Positions 1 through 12,422 of a DNA stretch of 64,000 bases are shown one piece after another. This DNA is from Umbelopsis ramanniana AG (lineage: Eukaryota > Mucoromycota > Umbelopsidomycetes > Umbelopsidales > Umbelopsidaceae): NCBI RefSeq assembly GCF_025399195.1, contig NW_026252126.1, forward strand, positions 1 through 64,000, read 5' to 3'. Below the pieces are notes generated by a model. That model saw nothing but the letters and a program-made list of their open reading frames with translations, did not search any database and was not told the origin of the DNA. Position numbers and translations under genes: made by a program. Numbering within the stretch: position 1 is the stretch's first letter; each line of letters opens with the position of its first letter.

Positions 1-36
1 TTTTTTTGTTCATTGGAATTCATAGCTGTTGTTACA

Positions 37-1704
37 ATGGTAATGGCCATGCCGTCTGCCAAAGAACCCGTTAAACGAAAAGCAACTTCAGATAAAAAGA
101 TTTCTAAGACCCTCCACATCGAGCGTCGTATCACTAGAGCAAAAGTGAAAGCACGCTCAGGTTAGTAACGCTGTTCTGAGTTCCCTTTTTTCGCATTGCT
201 TCCCATGCGAATGTTGAATTGGCTAATGACCGCTTTCTTCTTTAGAATTGGACCTTTTCGAATGGAACAAATGGAAATTTGCAAAACAGGACTTTTGGAT
301 AGACCCCATAGTGGATACTGTCGATCGAATTGATGGTTTAACTGTACCAAAGGAAGAATTCATTGAAAAATACGAACGACCAGAACTGCCAGTCGTTATT
401 CTTAATTTGACGAAAAAGTGGCCTGCTGAGCAGCGCTGGAACAGAGAGGTGAGAGACAATTTACTGAGGAGGTCACTATATGTCAACCATTTTTGCTCAT
501 GTAAGAAAAAAAAAAACAGTACATGATCAAGCAGTACGGATCACAGACCTTCAAGGTCGGAGAAGATGACGACGAGAACAATGTGTACCTCAAAATGAAG
601 CATTTCTTTCATTATGTCGATACCGAGAGCCAGGTTGACGACTCTCCGCTGTACATATTTGATAGCGGATTCGAAAAATGGGGTAGAGGCAAAAAGAAAT
701 CAAAATCATCCACGGTAACTAAAAGCTCAACTTCATCGGAAAGCTCTGTCCGTCCTGCCAAACGTAGCAAGATAGAGAAACAAGAAAAGCGCAAAACGCT
801 TTTGGACGATTATACGGTTCCGGACTATTTCTCGGATGATCTTTTCCATTTTGCTGGTGAGCGACGCCGCCCACCATACAAATGGTTCGTAATGGGCGAT
901 GCCCGTAGTGGCACTGGGTATGTTCATTGCAATGTAGTATTCATCATGGCTAGTGCACGTGAAACTAACCTTACTATCAGTATTCATACCGATCCTCTGG
1001 GAACATCAGCGTGGAATGCCCTCCTAAAGGGCCACAAACGATGGGCGATGTTTCCACCTGGCACACCAAAGGAGATTGTCGATCCCCCTATGAAACCTTA
1101 TGACCATGAAGCTGTATCCTGGTTCGCTACGGTTTTTCCAAAATTTACAAAGAGAGATGACCCAACGGATCCTAGATCATTGGGTGAGAAATTGGGAATG
1201 GTACAAGTTCTTCAGCGACCCGGTGAAACTATCTTTGTGCCTACCGGCTGGGCACACGTTGTAATGAATTTGGGTAAATACTGCAATAGCATTGCGTGGA
1301 ACTCTTCAGTGGACTAACAGCTCTATTGAATAGACTTTACTGTCGCCATAACTCAAAACTTCTGCTCTGTAACCAACCTCGAAAATGTATACCTCGCAGC
1401 TCGCCATTCCAGACCAAAGTTGACAGCCAAGTTTTATCGCGAACTCTCAAAACGAGGAGAAACAGACCCTTCGTTTAAAGCACTTGTGGATAGAATTGAT
1501 GGACTCAAATTTGTGCCTAGAGTACCTCCAAGCAGCTCAGGGTCCAGTTCATCATCAACTAGCTCATCAAGCCCCAGCAGTAGCGAGAGCGATTCTGTCG
1601 CCGTCAGTGACACTGATTCAGACACTGACTTAGAAGACGGGACATGTATGTGTCGCAAGTGCAAATTACGCAAAAAGAAGGAGGCGAAGCGAAAACAAAA
1701 ATGA
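37..1704 (+). CDS. JMJD6: JMJD6-type JmjC Fe(II)/2-oxoglutarate hydroxylase
   Basis: Five exons (37-160, 246-448, 520-917, 981-1273, 1334-1704) give 462 residues. The order of motifs follows animal JMJD6, a nuclear lysyl hydroxylase and proposed arginine demethylase: basic N-terminus, a KYERPELPVVILN block, KVGEDDDENN, DDSPLYIFDS, then the JmjC core. The iron ligands are visible as H-T-D in SGTG-IHTDPLGTSAWN (joined across intron 3) and the distal His in GWAHVVMNL; the 2-oxoglutarate-binding region PPYKWFVMGDARSGTG is intact. The C-terminus is a long Ser/Asp-rich tract followed by a Lys-rich end, as in the human protein. An internal Lys/Ser-rich insert follows YIFDSGFEKW. The first in-frame ATG is used, with two more Met codons shortly after. 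Intron 3 (918-980) is 63 nt, in frame and stop-free. The gene converges on the receptor gene, with 82 bp between stop codons. The family call is secure; the start is less so. Confidence 0.93.
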
Positions 1705-1786
1705 AGTTCGATTCGATATTAAACATTATGTTTTAATGGCTATCGACAAGTAGTGTAGAGGGGATGCGAGCAATGTACATATAGAA

Positions 1787-4700
1787 TTAAGTAGAGCCTT
1801 TATGCGAGTGACCAATACCCTAAGTTGCATAAAAATATAGAAAGGATTAAGCCATAGATTTCCAAACAATAAAAGATTTAAAATGTCTGTGCACTTACAC
1901 AATTTGGACAATACACCAAGCCCTGATCAACAGGAGACCTTCCCGATATGAAAAGGTCGTCCATATTTCCGACGACCCCATAAAGTGCTAAATCGTCACT
2001 TGCATGTGTGGCCTGGCGTTGCCGCAAGCCAAGAGGAGGAGCTGGGAAGCTGATAGAATACGAAGCTGCTGCCGGCCGCTTATTGTCGACAGGAATAGCA
2101 GGAGTGTTGCTATAATCGTCTGCACGCTCACAAATGGCGGAGTCAGCATTGGGTGAAGTCCCTGAGCCATTCTCATCCGTGAGCGAGTGCGTTTGGAGTG
2201 GAGCAACCCATGGCGACAGAGCTTCCTGTATTTCGTTATCATCGTCTTCATCAAATTGTCCGAGATTGTTGGCATTCCCGGACCCTGTCAATCTCTGTCG
2301 AAGGCCAGATTGATGTTCATACTGTTGTTTTTCAGAACTGAACGACTCGTCTATAGCATCTTTTCTCGTCGTAGCCCCGAATATCCACCAGCGGCCACTC
2401 ATAACGCTCTTTCCATTCTTCTTGCGAAGCTTCATCGCAATCAGTAGCTTTGGAATTGAAAAGATTGAAACAGACATCAAAACTCCAGAATCCACCGTGA
2501 CACCAATCAACAATAGTCTTGCGAATGGATCAGTGACTACGAACATCAAAGGGGCGACCAAGATGGCTCCAAAAGCGATGGTATAAGAAGACGCAATGAC
2601 GTATTTAGAGATATTGTACTGAGTAGGAACATTCCATGTTGCTACTGAGAGGCCGACAGCGTACATGATGAACAGTAGATTCGTAACCGCAATATAAATG
2701 AGTACACCTTCGTTGCCATATCCGCAAGTTGACTGCAAGAATAAATGATGAGAAAAACCCAAGTCTACAACGGCGATTTGTAGCCTTTGTTCGTAATTAC
2801 CTGCATAATGGGGTCTCCTTGGTCAGGTATGGTTCCTGTTTGGTATTGATATGGTTGAGGACCCCCTGACACGAAAGTCAGAATCAATAGAGCAACGATT
2901 TCTCCTACTACAATAATGAGCAGTCGTTTTCCAAGGTACCAATTTGTGATCTGCAAAGGTGTTGCAGTTTTGCTATGAAAGATTTTACGCAATCTCCAAG
3001 TCATGACAAACAAAGATCCAAATAACATTGAGAAGCCAAGTATCAGAGTCCAAACAGTCATGGTGCAACGAGCACGGGAAGGAGGACCCATGAGTAAATA
3101 GATAGTGGTGTATATGGATAAAGAGCCCAGCAGACACAGTTCGCAAAACAGAAAACTTGATCTTCGAATGATACGCGTCTGTCGATAGATGGCAAACAAG
3201 ATCATATACACGATGGTAACGGTCGCGCAAAATGAATTCAACACGGTGATACCAAATCCTTGCTGTGTCGTTAAGTCCACATAGGAGCAAGGTACTGAGT
3301 ACGTCGATGGCATAGGTACACCGTCATGGCATACAGGCGTTGTATTTGTCCATGAAAATGATACGTCCAGTGTACCAGTGTTAGGGTTGCATCTATCTGC
3401 AACAGTAATTGTCCAGAATTCATATGAGCAGTCGGGTGCCATTAACCATTTGAGGAGATCGCATGTTTGATTGATTGCTTGTTCGTTAGTGGCATTTTTA
3501 AATGCCATATTGAAAAGCATTTGTCTGTTTGACGAAACCTCCATGTCAGCAAGAGTTCATGATTGACAAAATGTGTGCACTGAATCATACCTGAAGACAT
3601 GGTTATCCTCTATGCTGGATATCTGTGGTGATGTGCTATGAGGATACTGCATTGGCACTGCGTGTAAAATTTGTTGACGTGCAGTATAAAATGATGGCGC
3701 TGTCCATCTGGATCGAATATTTGTTACATTTTTGTGTCATGGTCATTCCCCCAGGACTAGGAATATAACTTACGGAGGAAACTGTTCTGTTGTCTCGTAT
3801 GGAGGAAATACACCATTTGCCTCGTTCAGCAAGTTAAGATCTAAAATATCAAAGTATATTTGGTAAGTGTTCGTGTTATTCTGGTGGAACATTTGAGACC
3901 AAAACTGACATTTGTATTCAAGAGCCTCATCTGCAGAGTTTGTAGGATTGATGACCATCTGAATGAAATCCCATGCTAAATCCTGGTGCTCCGTTGTGCT
4001 GGAAATGGCTAATCCCGAACCACCCAAGACTGTAAAGATAGACAATAAAGGTTAGTTAGAGTATGCTCTTCGAACCCTCATTTAAAAATTTCACCTATAC
4101 GAACATGTAGCTTGCTAAAAGTTGATTTATCGCAAAATGTTAGTATATTGTAAAAATATCGCTCACATCCCTTTAAGATGCTTACCCCAGGAGCCATTCC
4201 AACACCAATTTCGCTGGAGTTGTCCCAGTAAGCGGTAGAATTGATGGCCCAGTCTTTGATCCACACCGACGTATAGTTAAAATTTGCCGGAGTATCTATT
4301 CGATAACCAGCTAAAATATCTGTCGGCCATAAATCATAATCGCAACAGAATCCAGAAGGATCGACGGTGAACGGATTGACTTTGTCCACTGGTGTTTTGA
4401 GCCATTGCTCAAAGGATGATGCATTAGAAATGTGTTTAAGCGGATTAGCGATACTCTTCTGAGTGGTATTTGGAGCCCAAAGCGGTCGAATAATGTTATC
4501 CAGCACATATAGGAACGCATCGCTTTGTAGAGCACTTTTGAATTAAATAGTAGGTAAGATAACAATCAAGCAATACAAGCATCATAGTGTATACTGATAA
4601 GAAAAAAATCGTACCAACTGGATTCGTCGGCTTTAAAAAAATCGACCTGCCAATCTCTTGATATCATGTTCATCAGCTTTGTTTCTTCGTCGTATTGACC

Positions 4701-5854
4701 TACAAACTCTAATCCATATCCGATGCCGGATTCCATCACTGTGCGTGCGCTTTCCAAAAATACGGTCCAATTCCTAGGCACGAAAGTTAATTTTTTGTAA
4801 GCGTAATTTTAATTCGAGGGACAATAAATGCCTTTGTCGCTTACCAGTTGTCCCACCACTGCAAGCCCCAATCACCCTCAGGAGGAGGAGGTTTTATATT
4901 GAGAGCACGAAGCGTTGTTCGATTGTAATATGTAAATCGCAAGTCTGTCAACAATGGTACGGCCCACCTATTCCATCAAAGTTAATTAGTTATCATATAT
5001 ATAACTCCAATGGTGAAGAGACGAAATCCCTTACCAGTGCTCGTCCCATTGATAGTCATAGAATGTATACTACGCGTAGATTAGAAAATCATTGCTCGCC
5101 TATTGAATAACTACCATGTCACAGCTTAATTGACTCACTTTCAGGAAAGAATCTGTCAATAGAGCATTTGTTTCATGTGTATACTGTGTAAACAAATCAT
5201 CCAGCTGCTTTATCGTTCCATGCGCAGCATGCAAAGCAATCTTTATCCATGGGAAGAAAGCTTTAGACAGACATTGTAGATGTGGAAACCTTGGTGAGAT
5301 TCAATTATTACCTGAGTGGTACCGAGAATGACCATATCTGGACATTTGACTCCGTTTTCACCACAGTACGCCATCCAATCGCTGTTGAAATCGCCTACAA
5401 CGACTTTGACGGTGACTGTATCGTTGCCGTTGACCGTGGCCATGGTTCCTCCCGTCGTCGTGGATGTGTTTCGAGTAAGTACGACCCAGTCATTGACTGC
5501 AAATAAGAGAGCTGGAGCTACTACAGTATTACCATTTTCGCCAAATGGCGACCATAGCTCCATTTGTATAGCTCCAGTCCCAACCATGAAATAGGCAACG
5601 TTGGGTAATTCCGGTTGCGTATACATGTTTAGCTGATTTAGATTGGTAGCATTGACGCTAAACAGTAATTTATCGTTGATGTCGTATGATAGGATTTGGG
5701 CCGCTCCAATTGGAACAGCTTGATCGATGGTCAAGTATGAGTCAGCAGTCGCATTAGTGGATGGTTTAGTTGTATTGGTGGACTGCGCTGATACAAGGAA
5801 TGATATGTAAGATATGTACAAGAGGAATACCCTGAGTATCTTGTTGGGTATCAT
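1787..5854 (-). CDS. Class C-like 7TM receptor with bacterial-type solute-binding ectodomain (copy 1)
   Basis: Twelve exons (5854-5312, 5240-5139, 5069-5035, 4967-4845, 4773-4615, 4534-4186, 4114-4105, 4029-3774, 3707-3591, 3524-2801, 2732-1899, 1819-1787) give 1094 residues. A signal peptide is followed by about 600 Asn-glycosylation-rich residues resembling extracellular solute-binding proteins of ABC sugar importers: PDMVILGTTQ, WWAVPLLTDLRFTYYNRTTL, PEGDW and LGGSGLAISS. Seven hydrophobic segments lie at roughly 655-905, with the 7tm_3/GABA-B-like look (FLFCELCLLGSL, VTDPFARLLLIGV), then a Ser/Asp-rich cytoplasmic tail of about 190 residues. The last exon changes the end to CPNCGIGHSHKGST. 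It probably senses an extracellular solute at the plasma membrane; ligand and G-protein coupling are unknown. Exon borders were set by alignment with the tandem paralog at 6666-10752. Exon 7 is only 10 nt and its donor (GTTCGT) is weak. The alternative without the last splice ends CPNCVSAQTF. Confidence 0.85.
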
Positions 5855-6665
5855 GTGTGATATAGGTTGCTTTCGTTACGAAGATGCTGAAAACCGAGCA
5901 AAGGAAGCGGGTCTTAGCTCCGGTGGATTTTTTCCGTGCGAATGGTGTAAACACTTGCCAGCAAAGTGCTACAGAGATTTACACTGAAGAGAAAGTTTGG
6001 GCGTGTAGAAAGGAAGAAAGCGAGAAAGAACTCAAAAAAAAAAAAATGGCCTTGTCTGAATTGGTTTGCCTTGGGAACGTGTCTGGTTCTGTACCTCCAA
6101 TCTGATAATGGGGGGAGCTGGAAATCAACTTTCAGACCCCCCAAAAGCCATTATCCGAGGAACGCGTGGTATCAGTAACACAGACCTCTTTGATCTTGTG
6201 GTATTTCCCGCCAATTTAGGACCACTGCCTCAAAGCTATGGTAATGTCCTACATTGATTGAGCTATACCCCAACAAGCGTTTGTCATTTAAACATTAGAA
6301 TTTCCATCAACTAGAATGAAAAAGTGCAATATCTGCGTCGTCGACAAGGTGCACGGAGGTTAATGAACTGAACATCTCTCCATTCCCCCGCAAAAGTGGC
6401 TTTGTTTGTAAGAGGCTGGGATGGTAACAAGTGGAACCATGGAGCACATGGGTTTGACTGGAAAATCGTCCACCTTTTTTTTTTTTCCAAGTCGCACGAT
6501 TTCCCATCTAAAAAAAAAAGGTATGTGTTCTGTTCTGTACATGGCTTTATTTTCAGTGTTCTTTCAGGCTAACTTACAAAGTTTAAAAGAATAGAAGTTT
6601 TCTATGGTTTGTCAGTGTCTTCTAACTAATGATGAATTATAGAGGTGAAAAATAAAAAATAAAAA
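5855..6665. other. Spacer between the two receptor genes
   Basis: No gene is supported. The stretch must hold the promoter of receptor copy 1 (its ATG is at 5854 on the minus strand) and the 3' end of copy 2. It has A/T homopolymer runs near 6034-6046 and 6474-6486. Short open frames here have no family resemblance and no splice support. Confidence 0.6.
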
Positions 6666-9600
6666 TTAGATTTTACGGGCGTCAAAGCCAATTCCGCAGT
6701 GGGGGCAATGAGCAATCTTTTGCTCTAACAAGGGAGAAAAGGTGGTATAAGGTGCTGGCGGAACATTTCGCCTATGTAATGGATTTGTGGCCGAATTAGA
6801 GGCAATCCTTTGCTCGTTGAGTGATCGTCGGCTGAGTGAGTTGACAGGACGATTGAGAAGAACAAGCTCATTGTCTTGTCTATCATGGAGATCTGCACTG
6901 TTGAGATCATCAATGTCTTTATGATTGTCGACGACAAAGCTATTCACTGTAGTAGATCGAACCACGTCTTCTTCGTGGACATGTCCAATATTGCCTCGCT
7001 GTATGGTACGTCGCGAGCTCAAGTGGGTTGCGGGTTCCTTTTCTTCTATGCTTTGTAGGAAACTCTTTCTCTTGGTAAATTGCGAAACGGAGGGCTTGGT
7101 CTTCAATTTGAATGGTCCAGATCCTTGTGAAGAGCAGCAGTCACTGTCATGACGCCAGAATTTCCACCATGAATGCTTCTCTCCACATGTACAGTTTCGT
7201 CGACTTCGGATGCGATCAAGTGTGTCTCCTGGTCGTCGACGAATAGTCTCTTGTCGATAAAGTTGAATGGCAGTGTAGATTTTGGGAAGGCAGAATATAG
7301 ATACGCTAATAACAACACCAAAATCGATAGTCAATCCTATGATCATGAGGCGAGCCGTAGGATCTGTGACGAAGAATATCAAGGGAGCCAGTAGAATAGC
7401 ACCGAATCCTACGGCATATGATGCAGCAATGACAAACTTGGATTCATTGTATTGTGTGGGTACTTTCCTGTATATGACATTGTTAGTAATCTAAAATTAT
7501 CAAACAGGAGAAGAAAAATGATTTTGCATACCATGTTGCGATGGATAGAGCAACAGCGTAAACAATCAAAAGAAGATTGAATACAGCAATATAAATAAGA
7601 GCACCGATGTTTCCATACACACATTTAGCCTGCATGATACTCTGTCCAGTCTGTGGCTCTGTGTAAGTATCGTACATAACTGCTTGAGGGCCACCATCCA
7701 CGCGAGCAAGAACAATAAGGCCAATAGCTTCGATTACCAAGATGGCAGCTAGTCGTTTGAGTAGATACCAATCGGTCAAGCGAAGAGCTACAAAGCCCTT
7801 GTTGTTGAAAATTTTGTAGACTCTGAGAATTTTGCAGAATAAACTACCAAACAGCAGAGCAAAACCAATGACAACCACTAGTATTACCAGCTCGCATTTT
7901 GCAGTAGTAGCAGGACCGGCGAGAAAGTATACGGTAGAGTAGATAAATAAGGATCCAAACAGTACGAGCTCGCAGAACATAAAACTCGCCCGTTTGACCA
8001 CAGCTGTTCGTCTGTAAACGTACAATAGAACGGCATATACGAGAGAGATGATGGCGCATAACGATGTCAGACTAAGCATGGCAATGCTCTGTCTAGTGTC
8101 TATAACTGCATAGGCGCAAGGAACATAGATCGGCTTAGGTAGAGTTGGAGGACCTTTGCACGCTATACCCGAGGAGTTAGTCCATTCGTAAGAAACAACC
8201 AGATTTTGGGTTCCTGCCTGACATGAATCACCGTAGACTGGGTACCAATTTGAACTATTGCATTCGGGAGCTAAGATCTCCATCATGACACTGCACGCTT
8301 CGTCTATGGCCTGCGAGTTGGTAGCATTCTTTTCGACTACGTTGAGAAACAGTTGTCTATTTGCAAAAGGTTAGCTTGACTATACACTGAAGTAGGCAAA
8401 CAGTGATCAAACTAAAGTGTACTCTGAGCTCACCTGAAGACATGCGAATTTTCAAAATCAGCAATTTGAGGAAATGTGATGTGAGGGTATTGCATTGGTA
8501 CAGCGTGCGAGACTTGTTCTCTAGCGACAGTAAATGGAGATAGAGACCATGGAGGGTATGATGCCGACGTGTCATATGGGGGATACAAACCGTTTGCTTG
8601 ATTGATAACTTTTGGGTAATAATTTGTGTGAGAGTCTATTTACAATCGCTTGTCGAGGTATTGTTGACATCTAGATACTTACTATTCAGGTATCTACAGA
8701 TGTCAAGTTAGTACAGCTGAGCAATGAAAACTGAACATGAAAAACACGTCAATGAGCACTTACACTTGTTCCGGATCGATCATTTGTACGATCAGGTTCC
8801 ATGCCATTTCAGTGTTGTTTGACGTAGAAGCCAAAGCTAATCCAGAGCCACCCAAGACTGCAATGAGTTTACGTTAGTTATCTTTCATTAAAGTTGCTGA
8901 ACTGTAAGCATTGGAAACTTACATGAAGCGCTCTAGATATGCCAACAAAGATATGCCTACGTTGTTAGTGTCGTTCTCATTATGTATATGTGTTCTGCTA
9001 TGATATTACTTACAGCAGGTAAATAACCAATTCCAATTTCACTTGTCTCAGTCGTATTTCCCCCTGTCAAAGTATCATTCATCCAACTAAGACAAAGTCA
9101 GCAAAGCAGAATTATTTAGCTTTTTTAAAATGAGGATATCTTACCTGCTCGAGTATTTAGTGTTGGCAGGGGTGTCTATGTTCATTCCAACGACGGAGCC
9201 GTCACCGTATTGACCGGTGAAGATGCTCAGATCTGACGGAGGCTCGTTGGTATATGGCTCCGCCAGCCATTTCGCCAAAGCAGGATTGCCCTCAGTAGTG
9301 TAGAAGTCCGGATTAGCAACTGTCGGGAATTTGCCGCCTATATCAGTCGGAGTCCATAGAGGACGAATAAAGTTATCCAATATGTCGTTGAAGATGGGAG
9401 ATAACAGATTACTGAAAAGAAACAAAAGCATGTTACAATCAATATAATCCATGAAAAGCAAGCTACAATCGGTGGTTTCTTACCATTGACGATTTGTAGG
9501 GAACAGATCCAAGATGTTGCTTCTAGCAACCATAGTCATTAGTTTACTTTCTTCATCATACTCTCCATAAAATTGGTAACCATATCCAAGTCCTGAATTT

Positions 9601-10752
9601 CGAATATTCGTCGCATAATTGACAAATGTAGTCCAGTTCCTGTTATTGCACAATTCCGTATTAGAAAAAAGCGTAGTACTTGTATATCAATGGACTTTTG
9701 GTATGCTCACCAATTATTCCAGTATTGGACGCCCCAATCCCCTTCTGGAGGAGGCATGGTCATATTTAGAGTTCGAAAAGTGGTGCGATTGTAAAATAGC
9801 AGTCTCGTATCTGTGGTCAATGGCACCGCCCACCTATTTGAAACAGATTAGCGCACACAGAATTCTGTGAGTATGTAATTGTCATAATACATACCAAGAG
9901 TTGGTGTAATAATAATCATACAAGGTGTACTACAACAAACGGTCAATATTGTGATCATGCAATGCTATCACCGTAGTGGAGGTTGTCACCTACTTTGAGG
10001 AAAGAGTCCACCAACAGTGTATTATGTTGCTGAGTGTATTCATCCAAGTGCTTATCCAGAGGCAAAATTTCACCTTTAGAAGCTGTGGCAGAGATCTATA
10101 TGGTAAAACAGTCAATTATGTATGTTGGAATGAGCGTAGGAATGTCCTTAAGGTCTTACAGCAGTAGTTCCTAATCGAATGTAAAAGCAGAGATAAATCA
10201 GTCAATATAACCGTCCAAACCATCAAACTTTCACTTGTAATACGTACCAACCACAACGATGTCGGGACTGGGATAATTGTTTTCCTGGCAAAACGTAGTA
10301 TAATCATGTTGCCAGTCACCAACAATCAACCGAATTGAAGCCGTGTCCTTTTTGGAAGTTGGATCTCGGCCAAGAACCACAAAATCGTTCATGGCCAGCA
10401 TGATGGCAGCGAGAATTGTGACAGTGCCAGGACCACCATATGGTGAATAAAACCCGATTTCAGTCGGCCCTTTTCCGATCATCAAATATCCAACTTGGTT
10501 CAAGAGAGGATAATGCTCTACATCGTAGTTCTTCAAATCGGTAGCATTGACAGAATATAAGAAGGTGTTGTTTGCTGAATATGCTTGAATAGACGATAAT
10601 CCTGGTGGAATATAAGAGTCGATAGTTGTGAACGTTGTATTTGTAGCTACAACCTGTGAGCTTGTGGTATTGGTTGTTGTTTGAGCTAGAGCAAGCACTG
10701 CGTAGAGTGTGCATAACACGTATAGAGTCTTCGTTGAGAACGATAGTCGCAT
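6666..10752 (-). CDS. Class C-like 7TM receptor with bacterial-type solute-binding ectodomain (copy 2)
   Basis: Fourteen exons (10752-10248, 10170-10160, 10095-9994, 9929-9895, 9833-9711, 9639-9484, 9411-9145, 9086-9014, 8932-8923, 8857-8764, 8693-8683, 8608-8434, 8356-7532, 7467-6666) give 1062 residues. It has the same layout as copy 1: signal peptide, solute-binding-protein-like ectodomain (PSPDIVVVGTTA, WWAVPLTTDTRLLFYNRTT, PPEGDWG, LGGSGLALAS), a Cys-containing linker, seven membrane segments at about 620-870 (FMFCELVLFGSL, VTDPTARL) and a long polar tail ending CPHCGIGFDARKI. Many exon lengths equal those of copy 1 (102, 35, 123 and 10 nt), so this is an old tandem duplication. Copy 2 has extra introns that make two 11-nt exons; copy 1 has an intron inside the 7TM region that copy 2 lacks, and the reverse is also seen. 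Likely plasma-membrane solute sensor; ligand unknown. Exon borders rest on mutual alignment and consensus splice sites. Confidence 0.85.
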
Positions 10753-12422
10753 TATGTATTAATTTATGATAGTTTGAGAGAGGGATATATAAGAGAGGTA
10801 GAACCAGCAACCATCACCGGGTATTTGGAGGGGATTCTTCAAGTACCCACTTTTATGGGAAAACGAGGTGAGTGACAAACAAGCAAAAAAAAAAAAAGAC
10901 GAAGGAAAAAAGGCCGGGTACAAAACGATTGATGTTGCACACACTCCCATTGGCAGTCCGTTGGGGGGAGAGAGCATTTTGGGGTGCCTGAACAAAGGTG
11001 TGGGGAAAGTTACATGTATGGATATGACAACGTGATGTGGATAAAAAGTCTAATAAGCAGTTCAACCACTGATCATTTCTAACCACTAACTGCCGAAGAT
11101 ACTTTCCATTTTCACTTGCTTCTCCGCTTTTATTTTCAATTTCGATAATCCGATCAAACGATCGAGGTTCTGTGAAAGACTATTCATGAAGGCGATGGAT
11201 TCCCGGTTGTACTAAAACAACTACTGATTATGTACTCTCCACTGTGCTCAAAAAAAAAATTTGGCCAGATATAGACATGGAAAGTATCCGGTTAGGTTTT
11301 TTTTTCCGCGGCATCCAAATCTGCTGGGTGCTTCCATGGATTCGCAACGACTAGTAGTGAACGCATTCGCCATCACTTACCCCACAACGCACATACCTCT
11401 ACATTCATTTACGGTTTCATCATTCGCCGAATTTTTCTTGTTGTACAATCGAAATTTAGAGGATTTGCTTGCTTGAAGATCTGTACGGCGCTCCTAAAAA
11501 CCTTATGGTAGTATGGAAAGGACCACAGTACACGAAGGGTTACAAATTCCTAGCGGGCGACACAATTTACATTATTACGCTTTCGCACATCAAGGCGCTT
11601 TTCCCTCGTATGACCTAGTGCCAAAAAAATGTTATTTTGCGTGGAGTGGCTCGAAGCATCTTGACTTTGGTGGTCAACAGCTGACTTCTGGACGATTTAA
11701 GTATTGTGAAGGCGTCCTCTCCGCAAAGGAAAATTGCCCCGCCAACTTTTGCCTATCCCATCGATACTGTACTTCGCGGCAATTAAAAATCGTTCTACAG
11801 ATCCCAGGTTCAAGCCAGATAACATCAGTGGTTAGTCCCGACGTATATTCTCCTTACCATTCCATTTGTTTCTCACCATCAACCATTAATGCCGAAGTAA
11901 CCTTTAAACATGATTTTTTGGACCCGGTGATAGGTCGGGCACATTAGCTTACATGAAACTTCGATCCGGGTAATGTGAGCATGTTTTATGTGAGCGAGAG
12001 CTGACGATGGCGTCAACCACCTGTGCATAGAAAATTTCCCGGTAAAAGATGTATGCATTATAGGAGCGAGGGAAGCGATTTACATCAAGCCACAATTGTA
12101 AACCTGGTCTTCGTAAATTCTAGAAAGCTCAGACTTAGAATTACGGATGCGGATATGTTTTCAGCGCTTAGGTAACCAGTCTGAGTCCATAAAGCTGATC
12201 ACCATAGGAACATCGATATGGTGCATGTTGGCAGAACAGGACAGTTGTAAGACTTCTCCAATTTTGCCAAGAGATGTATTAAAAAGACGAAGTACTGTTT
12301 GTACCATGATCTTTTTTTTTCGGTTATTACCCATTGTACGTGAAAAATTTGCTATAGATGACTATGGGGCAGAGGATAGGGAGAGAGGGGTAAGGTGTAC
12401 ATATTAAAATGTTATATAACAA
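10753..12422. other. Long intergenic region upstream of receptor copy 2
   Basis: No gene is supported in these 1.7 kb. They contain the presumed promoter of receptor copy 2 and A/T runs (for example 10889-10901). The longest open frame, 11513-11947 on the plus strand (144 codons), has no recognisable motif and unremarkable composition, so it is not called. Nothing like a tRNA or repeat was seen. Confidence 0.5.

Noticed and set aside
11513-11947. 144-codon plus-strand open frame
   Set aside because: No motif, no splice-consistent extension and neutral composition in a long intergenic region; chance ORF is the simplest reading.
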